DNA from: Thauera sp. 2A1
GTDB taxonomy: Bacteria; Pseudomonadota; Gammaproteobacteria; Burkholderiales; Rhodocyclaceae
Reading direction: 5' to 3'
Length of the DNA stretch: 64,000 bases
Assembly (NCBI RefSeq): GCF_009469595.2
Contig: NZ_SSXV01000001.1
Coordinates: 248,001-312,000 of the forward strand
Below are positions 20,542-28,989 of the stretch, piece after piece. The position numbers were made by a program, and so were the translations under genes. Within the stretch, counting starts at the first letter, position 1, and every line of letters begins with the position of its first letter. Below the pieces are notes generated by a model, which was given only the letters and a program-made list of their open reading frames with translations, was not told the origin of the DNA and made no database searches.

Positions 20542-20553
20542 GCGGGCCGGCCG

Positions 20554-21372
20554 ATGCGTCGTCTGCTGGCGGTGATGATGCTGGGCGCGATGGCGGGCGG
20601 CGCGTTCGCCGCGCCACGGGCGCCCGCGCGGCCGGCCGTGGTGGTGTTGGCGAAGGCGCAGGCCGGCGCGCAGGCTGCGACCCTGCCGGCGCGCACTCCG
20701 GTGCCCCTCGCCGACGACAGTTTCCGCATCTGCTTCAATTACAGCTGTATGACCGAGCAGGACGTGTGGGTCCCGGGCAGCACGCTGGACACCCTGCGCC
20801 AGTGGCTCGCCTCGGCGCCCGATGCCGCCGCCGAGCGCGCCGTGCTCGCGCAGGCGGTGGGCATGCTGCTGGCAGAGGCGGGACGGCAGACGCCGGTGGC
20901 GGCGGATCGCGGCGGCAATTTCCTCGACCAGGAAGTCGAGGGGCGCATGGACTGCATCGACCATTCCACCTCCACCACCCGCATCCTGCGGATGATCGAG
21001 GCGCACGGCTGGTTGCGCTTCCACCAGGTGCTGGAACCCGCGCGCCGCACCCGGCTGATCATGCAGCACTTCGGTGCGGTGGTGGTGGAGGTTGCGCCGC
21101 GCCGGCCCGCGCGCGCGCGCGCGCGGCCCGCCGCCGTGCCGGACTACATGGCGGTGATGCTCGCGCAGTGCGACTGCGCCGAGGTGATGAACGACGTCCG
21201 GCGGCCGGACACGTCCGCCGATGGCACGCAGGAATCTGCCGGTCGGCCGGCCGACGACGCGGACGCCGGCAACCGATACGTGGTCGACAGCTGGTTCGTC
21301 GACAATGGCGAAGCGGCCATCGTGCTGCCGCTTGCGGAATGGCTAGAGGGAGGTGGACCGAATGTCCAGTAA
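20554..21372 (+). CDS. Exported protein of unknown function, possibly transglutaminase/papain-like
   Basis: A 272-aa protein with a Sec signal peptide (residues 1-20, cut after AFAA). I do not recognise the family. Three segments stand out: [16 protein letters not shown] (Cys134), [10 protein letters not shown] (His172) and [12 protein letters not shown] (Asp245). Their order and local sequence are what a bacterial transglutaminase-like cysteine peptidase shows: Cys at the start of a helix, His beginning a strand, then Asp in the next strand. Other Cys at 60, 65, 206 and 208 might form disulfides. Residues 181-195 are an Arg/Pro/Ala stretch encoded by GC repeats. It sits 12 bases after nudJ and overlaps mnmA by 11 bases, so it is part of that operon. 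Confidence 0.75.
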   Translation: MRRLLAVMMLGAMAGGAFAAPRAPARPAVVVLAKAQAGAQAATLPARTPVPLADDSFRICFNYSCMTEQDVWVPGSTLDTLRQWLASAPDAAAERAVLAQAVGMLLAEAGRQTPVAADRGGNFLDQEVEGRMDCIDHSTSTTRILRMIEAHGWLRFHQVLEPARRTRLIMQHFGAVVVEVAPRRPARARARPAAVPDYMAVMLAQCDCAEVMNDVRRPDTSADGTQESAGRPADDADAGNRYVVDSWFVDNGEAAIVLPLAEWLEGGGPNVQ

Positions 21373-22486
21373 GCAGGACCCGAACGGGATGAAAGTGGTC
21401 GTCGGCATGTCCGGCGGAGTGGATTCGTCGGTCACGGCGTTGCTGTTGAAGCAGCAGGGCTTTGATGTGACCGGCCTGTTCATGAAGAACTGGGAGGACG
21501 ATGACGACGACGAGTACTGCTCGACGCGCCAGGACCTGGTCGATGTGGCCTCGGTGTGCGATGTCATCGGCATCGACCTCGAGGTGGTGAACTTCAGTGC
21601 CGAGTACAAGGACCGGGTGTTCGCCGACTTCCTGCGCGAATACGAGGCCGGCCGCACGCCCAACCCCGACATCCTGTGCAACTCCGAGATCAAGTTCCGC
21701 TGCTTCCTCGACCACGCCATGCAACTGGGCGCCGAGCGCATCGCCACCGGCCACTACGCCCAGGTGCGCGAATGGAACAACGACGGCCGCACCGAATATC
21801 AGTTGCTGAAGGCCGAGGACGGCACCAAGGACCAGAGCTACTTCCTGTACCGCCTCAACCAGGAACAACTGGCGAAGACGATGTTCCCGCTGGGCGCACT
21901 GTACAAGCGCGAGGTGCGCAAGATCGCCGAGCAGGCCGGGCTGCATGTGGCGGCGAAGAAGGATTCCACCGGCATCTGTTTCATCGGCGAGCGCCCGTTC
22001 CGCGAATTCCTCATGCGCTACCTGCCCACCAAGCCGGGCGAGATCCGCGCGCTCGACGACGACCGCGTGCTGGGCGAGCACCAGGGCCTGATGTACCACA
22101 CCATCGGCCAGCGCAAGGGCCTGCACATCGGCGGCATCAAGGGCAACCAGGACGACGCCGGCGAGCACGACGCCTGGTACGTGGCGAAGAAGGACGTGAA
22201 GGCCAACGTGCTGTACGTGGTGCAGGGGCATGACCACCCGGCGCTGCTGAAGGATCGCCTCGTCGCCACCGACCTCAACTGGATCGCCGGTCGTGACCCG
22301 CACACGCACTGGGTCTACACCGCCAAGCCGCGCTACCGCACGCCCGACATGCCGTGCGAGATCGACGCCATTGCCGACGGCCGCGCCGAGATCGCCTTCG
22401 CGCAGCCGCAGTGGGCGCTGACGCCGGGCCAGAGCGTGGTGGTGTATGAATCCAAGGTCTGCCTGGGCGGCGGCGTGATCGTCTGA
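21362..22486 (+). CDS. mnmA: tRNA-specific 2-thiouridylase
   Basis: A 374-aa enzyme that adenylates and thiolates U34 of tRNA-Lys, -Glu and -Gln using sulfur relayed by the Tus proteins. The PP-loop is GMSGGVDSS; the catalytic pair is Cys106 ([10 protein letters not shown]) and Cys206 ([10 protein letters not shown]). GLHIGG and the C-terminal barrel are present. The ATG at 21362 has GGAGG eight bases upstream and lies inside the end of the previous gene, so coupling is likely. The four residues before the ATG in the open frame use a GTG and are unlikely to be translated. Confidence 0.97.
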   Translation: MSSKQDPNGMKVVVGMSGGVDSSVTALLLKQQGFDVTGLFMKNWEDDDDDEYCSTRQDLVDVASVCDVIGIDLEVVNFSAEYKDRVFADFLREYEAGRTPNPDILCNSEIKFRCFLDHAMQLGAERIATGHYAQVREWNNDGRTEYQLLKAEDGTKDQSYFLYRLNQEQLAKTMFPLGALYKREVRKIAEQAGLHVAAKKDSTGICFIGERPFREFLMRYLPTKPGEIRALDDDRVLGEHQGLMYHTIGQRKGLHIGGIKGNQDDAGEHDAWYVAKKDVKANVLYVVQGHDHPALLKDRLVATDLNWIAGRDPHTHWVYTAKPRYRTPDMPCEIDAIADGRAEIAFAQPQWALTPGQSVVVYESKVCLGGGVIV

Positions 22487-22491
22487 GCGAC

Positions 22492-22944
22492 ATGCACATC
22501 TGGGTCGATGCCGACGCCTGTCCCGGCGTCATCAAGGACATTCTGTTCCGTGCCTCGGCGCGCACCGGCCGTTCGCTCACGCTGGTCGCGAACCAGTATC
22601 TGCGCGTGCCCGCCTCGGCCCACGTCAGGATGATCCAGGTGCCAGGCGGCTTCGACGAAGCGGACAAGTACATCGCTGCCCACGTCCAGGCGGGCGATCT
22701 CGTCATCACCGCCGACATCCCGCTCGCCGCCGACGTCGTTGCGCGCGACGCCCATGCGCTGTCGCCCAAGGGCGAGCTCTTCGGCAAGGAGAACATCCGC
22801 GAGCTGCTCGACATGCGCAACTTCATGGACACGTTGCGCAACACCGGTGTCGATACCGGCGGACCGGCGCCGTTCAGCGCCGCCGACCGGCAGGCCTTCG
22901 CCAACAGGCTCGACAGGCTGCTGCAGTCGTCGGCACGCGGCTGA
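22492..22944 (+). CDS. yaiI: UPF0178 protein YaiI
   Basis: A 150-aa member of the YaiI/YqxD family (DUF188). It starts MHIWVDADACPGVIKDIL and has the ITADIPLAADVV motif with conserved Asp residues, a PIN-like pattern; the family is therefore suspected of nuclease activity, without clear proof. It begins five bases after the mnmA stop and so is probably last in the nudJ operon. Confidence 0.92.
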   Translation: MHIWVDADACPGVIKDILFRASARTGRSLTLVANQYLRVPASAHVRMIQVPGGFDEADKYIAAHVQAGDLVITADIPLAADVVARDAHALSPKGELFGKENIRELLDMRNFMDTLRNTGVDTGGPAPFSAADRQAFANRLDRLLQSSARG

Positions 22945-23047
22945 GCAGCGGCGGCCGGGCATCAGTCGGCGGCCTGTCACAGACTCGCCGGGCATTGCGC
23001 GCCCGAGGCGGAAGCAGGATCGAACGCCGCCGTCAAGGCGCCGAATC

Positions 23048-23064
23048 TTTACGACATTTTTACG
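23048..23064 (+). promoter_or_regulatory. KdpE-box-like direct repeat before the kdpD-kdpE-kup operon
   Basis: TTTACG-N5-TTTACG, two copies 11 bp apart start to start, one helical turn, as OmpR-family regulators need. The E. coli KdpE site, as I recall, is TTTATA-N5-TTTACA with the same spacing. It lies 71 bases before the kdpD-like ATG in a GC-rich gap of 190 bases. Confidence 0.6.
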
Positions 23065-23134
23065 CGGCGGTTGCCAGAATGGCAGCGTACCTGGACGGGT
23101 TGCCCTCTTTCCTCCCCGTCATTGGAAGCGCCAG

Positions 23135-24664
23135 ATGCCGTTCGATATCCCCGCCCGCGAGAAGGATCTCGGTGCCACGCAGCGCATCGCGTTGACGGTG
23201 GTCGCTTGTGCCGGGACGACGCTCCTGGCGACACCGTTCCTTGGCTATCTCGATCTGGCCAACATCGTGATGCTGTTCCTGCTCACGGTCCTGCTGGTCG
23301 CCGTGAAGCTGGGACGGAATGCGGCCATCCTGGCTTCGGTCCTCAGCGTCCTCTGCTTCGATGTCTTCTTCGTTCCGCCCCGATTTTCGCTGGCGGTCAG
23401 CAACATCCAGTACCTGGTCACCTTCGCCGCCATGCTGGTGACGGCCCTGACGACCACGCATTTCACCTCGGCACTGCGTCACCGGGCGCGGGAGGCCCTG
23501 CAGCGGGAGCAGCGCACGCAGGCCTTGTACCAGCTTGCCAGGCGGCTTGCCGGCGCTCTGGCGGTCGAACAGGTCGTCGAGATTGCTGAAGCCTTCGTAC
23601 GGTCGCAACTGTCCGCCCGGTCGGTCCTGCTCATCCCCGACGGCGAAGGCAGGACACTCAAGGCGGCCCCGGCGGGTGCGCCGCTGCCGACCGAACCGCA
23701 TCTCGCACACATTGCCTTCGACAGCGGCGAGCGCGTGCGCAGCGGTGAGCTGCGCGGCTTGGGCTATGCCGACCTGTACTTCCCGCTCAAGGCGTCGATG
23801 CGGATCTGTGGCGTGCTCGCCGTTGCCTTTGACGAACAGACAGGCGAGCCCGGCGAGGATTCGCTGTCCCTGCTGGATGCGTTGGCCTCCCTGATTGCCG
23901 TTGCCCTCGAGCGCCTGCGCTACGTCGAGGTCGCACAGGATGCGCATGTGAAGATGCTGACCGAGCGGCTGCGCAGTTCGATCCTGTCGGCGCTCTCCCA
24001 TGACTTGCGGACGCCGTTGACCGCCATGGTCGGCCTCGCCGACTCGCTGTTCCTGGTCAAGCCTGCCTTGCCCGGGGAGGCACTGGAAACCGCGCAAGCC
24101 CTGCATGAGCAGGCCGAGCGTCTGGCCGGCCTGGTCGGCAACCTGCTGGACATGGCGAGGCTCAATGCCGGCGAGGTCACGCTGCGTCGCGAGTGGCAGC
24201 CGCTCGAGGAGGTGGTCGGCGCCAGCATCAAGCTGCTCGGCAATGCCCTGACGGGGCATCCGCTGAAGGTCACGCTCGACAAGGCACTGCCGCTGCTGGA
24301 GTTCGATGCGGTGCTCATCGAGCGCGTGCTGTGCAACCTGCTGGAGAATGCGGCCAAGTACTCGCCGGCACAGGGGCCGATCGAGCTTCAGGCCAGGCAG
24401 TCAGGTGCGGTCGTCGAAGTGGCGGTGCTCGACCATGGCCCGGGCTTTCCAGCGCAGCGTCGTGACGAACTCTTCAACATGTTCGTGCGCGGCCATGGCG
24501 AATCCGGCAAGCCGGGCACCGGGCTGGGGCTCGCGATCTGCAAGGCGATAGTCGAGGCGCATGGCGGCACGATCGAGGCGGACAACCGGCCCGAAGGCGG
24601 TGCGCTGGTCCGCTTCACCTTGCCCGTGGGCAATCCGCCGAGCATCGAGGAGGAACTGGCATGA
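23135..24664 (+). CDS. KdpD-like sensor kinase lacking the N-terminal KdpD/Usp sensor part
   Basis: A 509-aa histidine kinase that aligns by eye with the C-terminal half of KdpD (about 895 aa in E. coli). It begins just before the four-helix DUF4118 membrane block (about residues 15-110; e.g. LANIVMLFLL, CFDVFFVPPRFSLAVS), then has a GAF-like region, HisKA with His289 in LSHDLRTPL, and HATPase_c with NLLENAAKYS, DHGPGF and GTGLGLAI. The cytoplasmic KdpD and UspA-like domains that bind c-di-AMP or other signals in full-length KdpD are absent. The ATG at 23135 follows a weak GGAAG; further upstream the frame has no KdpD homology. It overlaps the response regulator by 4 bases. Confidence 0.9.
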   Translation: MPFDIPAREKDLGATQRIALTVVACAGTTLLATPFLGYLDLANIVMLFLLTVLLVAVKLGRNAAILASVLSVLCFDVFFVPPRFSLAVSNIQYLVTFAAMLVTALTTTHFTSALRHRAREALQREQRTQALYQLARRLAGALAVEQVVEIAEAFVRSQLSARSVLLIPDGEGRTLKAAPAGAPLPTEPHLAHIAFDSGERVRSGELRGLGYADLYFPLKASMRICGVLAVAFDEQTGEPGEDSLSLLDALASLIAVALERLRYVEVAQDAHVKMLTERLRSSILSALSHDLRTPLTAMVGLADSLFLVKPALPGEALETAQALHEQAERLAGLVGNLLDMARLNAGEVTLRREWQPLEEVVGASIKLLGNALTGHPLKVTLDKALPLLEFDAVLIERVLCNLLENAAKYSPAQGPIELQARQSGAVVEVAVLDHGPGFPAQRRDELFNMFVRGHGESGKPGTGLGLAICKAIVEAHGGTIEADNRPEGGALVRFTLPVGNPPSIEEELA

Positions 24665-25350
24665 CGACGCCAGCCAGGGTGCTCGTCGTCGAAGACGAGA
24701 AACCGATCCGCCGCTTCGTTCGCGTGGCGGTGGAGGAAGAAGGCTGCGAGGTGGTCGAGGCGGAGACCAGGGCGCAGGGCTTGCTCGAAGCGGGTGCGCG
24801 GCAACCCGCCTTGCTGATTCTGGACCTGGGTCTGCCGGACGGAAACGGAATCGACCTGATCCGCGACCTGCGCGGCTGGTCCGACATTCCGGTACTCATC
24901 CTCTCGGCACGTTCGCAGGAGCACGACAAGATCGATGCGCTGGATGCCGGGGCCGACGACTATCTGACCAAGCCGTTCAGCGTGGGTGAGCTGCGGGCGC
25001 GTGTCCGGGCTTTGCTCCGGCGTGGCAGCCGCAGCGCGGACTCAGCCTCGCCCGTCATCGTGTTTGGACAGGTTGTGGTGGACCTGTCGCGACGGCTGGT
25101 GACGCGCGACGGTGCGGAAGTCCATCTGACGCCGATCGAATATCGCCTGCTGACGGTCTTGGTCGGCCACCCCGGCACGGTGCTCACCCAACGCAAGCTG
25201 CTGCGCGAGATCTGGGGGCCGTCGTATGTCGAGAGCAGCCACTATCTCCGGGTCTACGTCGGCCATCTCCGACAGAAGCTGGAAGATGACCCGACACAAC
25301 CCAAACACTTTCTGACCGAAACCGGCATCGGCTATCGCTTCCAGCCGTAA
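24661..25350 (+). CDS. KdpE-like OmpR-family response regulator
   Basis: A 229-aa regulator: receiver with phosphoacceptor Asp55 (LILDLGLPDG), Lys in LTKPFSVGEL, and a C-terminal winged helix (LTPIEYRLLTVL, SHYLRVYVGHLRQKLE). Full-length similarity to KdpE is strong, including WGPSYVESSHYLRVY. It is translationally coupled to the kinase by an ATGA overlap and followed nine bases later by kup. No kdpFABC genes are in the window, so its immediate target is presumably this operon. Confidence 0.93.
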   Translation: MTTPARVLVVEDEKPIRRFVRVAVEEEGCEVVEAETRAQGLLEAGARQPALLILDLGLPDGNGIDLIRDLRGWSDIPVLILSARSQEHDKIDALDAGADDYLTKPFSVGELRARVRALLRRGSRSADSASPVIVFGQVVVDLSRRLVTRDGAEVHLTPIEYRLLTVLVGHPGTVLTQRKLLREIWGPSYVESSHYLRVYVGHLRQKLEDDPTQPKHFLTETGIGYRFQP

Positions 25351-25359
25351 GGGGACATC

Positions 25360-27240
25360 GTGCACATCGAACAGGACAAGGGGCGTCTCGCGACGCTGAC
25401 CCTGGCTGCCCTCGGCATCGTGTATGGCGACATCGGGACGAGCCCGCTGTACTCCGTCAAGGAGGTCTTCGGTAGCGCGCACCACCCCGTGCCGATCACC
25501 CCGGAAAACGTCCTGGGGATCCTCTCGCTGTTCTTCTGGTCGCTCATCATCGTGGTGACCGTGAAGTACGTGTCCTTCGTCATGCGCGCCAACAACAAGG
25601 GCGAGGGCGGCATCATTGCGTTGATGACGCTGGCGCTGCACGACGGAAGGCCCGGCACCTGGCAGCAGAAGCTGCTGGTCATGCTCGGTCTGTTCGGCGC
25701 TGCCCTGTTCTATGGTGACGGCGTGATCACGCCGGCCATTTCGGTCCTGTCGGCGGTCGAGGGGCTGGAGATCATGACGCCGGCTTTCAAGCCCTACATC
25801 GTGCCTGTCTCGCTGCTCATCCTGAGCGGCCTGTTCCTGTTCCAGCGCAAGGGCACGGCCAGCGTCGGCGCCCTGTTCGGGCCCGTCATGGTGCTGTGGT
25901 TTGCAGTCCTCGCGACCTTCGGTCTGCTCTCCATCGCCCAGAACCCCTCGGTGCTGGCCGCGATCAACCCGCTGCATGCGTTCCATTTCCTGCTGAGCAA
26001 TGCCATGCTCGGCTTCCTCGCCCTCGGCGCCGTCGTGCTGTGCATCACGGGTGCCGAGGCGCTCTATGCCGACATGGGGCATTTCGGAGCGCGGCCGATC
26101 CAGTACGCCTGGCTGGGTTACGTGATGCCGGCCCTGCTCATCAACTATTTTGGCCAGGGCGCGCTGCTGCTGGCGGATCCCGGCGCGATCGAGAACCCCT
26201 TCTATCTGCTGGCGCCGGAGTGGGCGCGCTACCCGATGGTCATCCTGTCCACGGTCGCCACCGTGATCGCGTCGCAAGCGGTCATTTCCGGTGCCTTCTC
26301 AATCACCCAGCAGGCCATCCAGATGGGCTACACGCCACGCCTCGAGATCCAGCACACCTCCGACAAGGAGATCGGCCAGATCTATCTGCCGGCCATCAAC
26401 TGGCTGCTGCTGCTTTCCATCATTGCCCTGGTCATCGAGTTCGGCTCGTCGTCCAATCTGGCTGCGGCGTACGGGATCGCCGTGACCGGCACGATGCTGA
26501 TCACCAATGTGCTGGCAATTGCCGTTGCCGTGAGACTCTGGAACTGGCACCCGGCGCGTGCCATCCTGGGCGCTCTTCCCTTCATCTGCATCGATCTTGG
26601 ATTCTTCCTCGCCAATTCGGTCAAGATTCCCGATGGTGGCTGGTTCCCTCTTGCCTTCGGGCTGGTCATCTTCATCCTGATGACCACCTGGAAACGCGGG
26701 CGCGAATTGCTCACTCGTCGCCTCGGTGAAGAGGAGATGGAACTCGAGCCATTCATATCGGGCATCGTCGCCGAGGGTGTCGAGCGTGTGCCGGGTACGG
26801 CGGTGTTCATGACGCCGAACCCGGAGAATGTCCCCCACGCGATGCTGCACAGCCTCAAGCACTACAAGGCATTGCACGAGCAGGTGGTGATCCTGAGCGT
26901 GCGGGTCTGCGATGTCCCCTACGTACCGGATGCGGAGCGCGTCGAGGTGAAGCGCCTGAATGGCAACTTCAGCCAGGTGACCGTGCTGTATGGCTTCAAG
27001 GACGAGCCGGACATTCCGTCGGCGCTCTCGATGTGCGCCGAGGCAGGACTGACGCTCGACATGATGGATACCTCGTTCTTCCTCGGACGCGAGACCCTGA
27101 TTCCCAGGCTGCGCTCGGACATGGCGTACTGGCGGGAGCTGCTGTTCATCGCCATGTTCCGCAATGCCGGCAGTGCGACCGCATTCTTCAGGATTCCATC
27201 GAATCGCGTCGTGGAGCTCGGTTCGCAGGTCGTGCTCTAG
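25360..27240 (+). CDS. kup: Low-affinity potassium transporter Kup
   Basis: A 626-aa KUP/HAK/KT family K+ (H+) symporter with about twelve membrane helices and a soluble C-terminal domain. N-terminal motifs LAALGIVYGDIGTSPLY, the RANNKGEGGI loop and ALFYGDGVITPAIS are diagnostic. The start is GTG at 25360 behind AAGGGGA, giving HIEQDKGRLATLTL as in relatives; no ATG fits. Being third in a kdpD-kdpE-like operon, its expression is likely tied to K+ or turgor signals sensed by the shortened kinase. Confidence 0.96.
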   Translation: MHIEQDKGRLATLTLAALGIVYGDIGTSPLYSVKEVFGSAHHPVPITPENVLGILSLFFWSLIIVVTVKYVSFVMRANNKGEGGIIALMTLALHDGRPGTWQQKLLVMLGLFGAALFYGDGVITPAISVLSAVEGLEIMTPAFKPYIVPVSLLILSGLFLFQRKGTASVGALFGPVMVLWFAVLATFGLLSIAQNPSVLAAINPLHAFHFLLSNAMLGFLALGAVVLCITGAEALYADMGHFGARPIQYAWLGYVMPALLINYFGQGALLLADPGAIENPFYLLAPEWARYPMVILSTVATVIASQAVISGAFSITQQAIQMGYTPRLEIQHTSDKEIGQIYLPAINWLLLLSIIALVIEFGSSSNLAAAYGIAVTGTMLITNVLAIAVAVRLWNWHPARAILGALPFICIDLGFFLANSVKIPDGGWFPLAFGLVIFILMTTWKRGRELLTRRLGEEEMELEPFISGIVAEGVERVPGTAVFMTPNPENVPHAMLHSLKHYKALHEQVVILSVRVCDVPYVPDAERVEVKRLNGNFSQVTVLYGFKDEPDIPSALSMCAEAGLTLDMMDTSFFLGRETLIPRLRSDMAYWRELLFIAMFRNAGSATAFFRIPSNRVVELGSQVVL

Positions 27241-27333
27241 CATGCCAGCCGCGCACGGCGCGGGTGGGCCGCTTGATCGACGCGCCAAGGCAATGGCCGG
27301 CCTCGGGCCGGGCCACAGCGGACTGGATCGCCT

Positions 27334-28308
27334 TCAGGTGCGCAGCGGCACGGCGCCGGCCAGCACGGCGCGGCCGGCGTTGCGCACCAGTTCGCCGTAG
27401 CGCGCGCAGCGCTCGATGTATTCGCCCGCGCTCTTGGGCATGGTCACGCGGGCGCGGGTGATGTCGGTCAGCAGGTTGCGTCCCTGCACGATGAGGTGCA
27501 GCCCGTCGCTGGCCAGTTGCTGTTCGGCGGGGTTGGAGGTGTGCGCCAGCCTGGGCGCGAACAGGCCGAGTTCCTCGGAGGCAACGACGAAATCGGCCCA
27601 CACGTCGAAGATGTCGGGGTCGGTACGCAGCGTCTCGCACTTGATCTTGGCGATGCGGGCGAAATTCGCGACCAGCGGCTCGACGCCCTGGAACATCGGG
27701 CTTGCGGCGAAGGTCGAGATCATCACCGCGGCGATCAGATCGATGTCGCGCAGGGCTTGCGCGATCTTCACATAGCGGCTTTCGTAGAAGGCTTCGACCG
27801 GGATCGAGAAGGCGCGGAAAGGCTCGCCCCAGAGTTCGTCGATGCCTTCCTCGCCACTGCGATGCAGCACCAGCTTTCCCAGTTCCAGCGCCTCCTGCAG
27901 GCAGAAGCCGCATTCGCGCATCAGGGCATTGTCGGTGTCGATTTCGATGCCGAGTTCCTGCAGTTCGACCAGCTTGGTGAAGATGTCGGTGGCGCGATTG
28001 AACAGCGCACCGGCCAGCATCGCGCCCTTTACCCGTTTGCGCGCCGGATCCTGCTCGACGTCATAGGCGCGACGTGCGTCGTTGAGGCGCTTGCCGGGGA
28101 TGTTGATGCCGTGCTCGACATGGTTGAACAGGCGCCGGGTGAGCGCCTGGATCAGCGTCTTCTTGGTGCTGAGCGAATCGAGCGGCGGGTCGTAGACCTT
28201 GAGCCAGTAGCCGTCGTAATAGACGCGGCGCACGCCGTCGATGGTGTCGAGCGTGCCGTTGGGCAGGTCGGTGTTGGCCGCAGAGGGCGTGTGTTTGGCT
28301 GTGTTCAT
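27334..28308 (-). CDS. Conserved-looking protein of unknown function
   Basis: A 324-aa soluble protein I do not recognise. It has no signal peptide or membrane segment, and composition suggests mostly alpha helix. Visible features are an aromatic N-terminal patch (RRVYYDGYWLKVYDPP), a helical HVEHGINIPGKRLNDARRAYD segment and a Cys in MRECGFCLQEA. The ATG at 28308 is chosen because the 16 preceding codons are low-complexity; the ribosome site is not obvious. It converges with kup and is separated from sixA by 124 bases, so context gives little help. Confidence 0.75.
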   Translation of the reverse strand: MNTAKHTPSAANTDLPNGTLDTIDGVRRVYYDGYWLKVYDPPLDSLSTKKTLIQALTRRLFNHVEHGINIPGKRLNDARRAYDVEQDPARKRVKGAMLAGALFNRATDIFTKLVELQELGIEIDTDNALMRECGFCLQEALELGKLVLHRSGEEGIDELWGEPFRAFSIPVEAFYESRYVKIAQALRDIDLIAAVMISTFAASPMFQGVEPLVANFARIAKIKCETLRTDPDIFDVWADFVVASEELGLFAPRLAHTSNPAEQQLASDGLHLIVQGRNLLTDITRARVTMPKSAGEYIERCARYGELVRNAGRAVLAGAVPLRT

Positions 28309-28432
28309 CGCCGCAAACGTATCGGAGCCCCGGTTGCGACCGATGGGCGCGATCACGGGACGAGCGGGGCGAGAATGCCAGTTCCGGCGCGTTTTGGCTA
28401 TGGTGCCCGGCCCACGGCGGGGCGTTCGGGCC

Positions 28433-28885
28433 TCAGGCGAAGTCTGCCGGGATCACCGCGCGCAACACGGTCTGCGTTTCATGGCCGCGCACGCGGTTGG
28501 TGAACCACCACAGGGCGCCTTTCTTGATCGTCCAGTCGGCCTCGGCGCCGGAGAGCAGCAGCGCGCACAGGCGGCCCAGCGCCGGCTGGTGGCCGACGAC
28601 GAGGGCGGCGCCGCGCGCATCCGGCCAGCCGGTGGCGGCGAGGATATCGGATACGCCGCCGGTAGGCCCCAGCGCGGGGATGATCTGGAAGTTGTCGGTG
28701 AATGCGGCGGTCGTCTGGCGCGTGCGCAGCGTCGGGCTGGCATACACCTTGAGGTGCCTGGGGCGGTGCTCCTGCAGCCAGGCGGCCATCTGCCGCGCCT
28801 GCTTGCGCCCGCGATCGGTCAGCTCGCGGGTGTGGTCCGGGCTGCCCTCCACCGCTTCGGCGTGGCGCCACAACAACAGATCCAT
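28433..28885 (-). CDS. sixA: Phosphohistidine phosphatase SixA
   Basis: A 150-aa histidine phosphatase superfamily member. The RHAEA motif gives catalytic His8 (LLLWRHAEA), and VVGHQPALGRL provides the second His; the length fits SixA, which dephosphorylates phosphohistidine on partner proteins such as NPr of the nitrogen PTS. It follows a CYTH-CHAD gene by 104 bases on the same strand; sixA and CHAD genes are often neighbours of polyphosphate genes in bacteria. The ATG at 28885 replaces longer in-frame extensions over the neighbouring gene. Confidence 0.92.
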   Translation of the reverse strand: MDLLLWRHAEAVEGSPDHTRELTDRGRKQARQMAAWLQEHRPRHLKVYASPTLRTRQTTAAFTDNFQIIPALGPTGGVSDILAATGWPDARGAALVVGHQPALGRLCALLLSGAEADWTIKKGALWWFTNRVRGHETQTVLRAVIPADFA

Positions 28886-28989
28886 GCCTTTCTCCGTCCG
28901 TGCAGGGGACGGCATGATGGCGCTTTCCTGTTGCAGGGAGATGTCGGCGAGACCGCTTTCGGCCAGCGCCACCAGCGGCGGGTCCGTGT

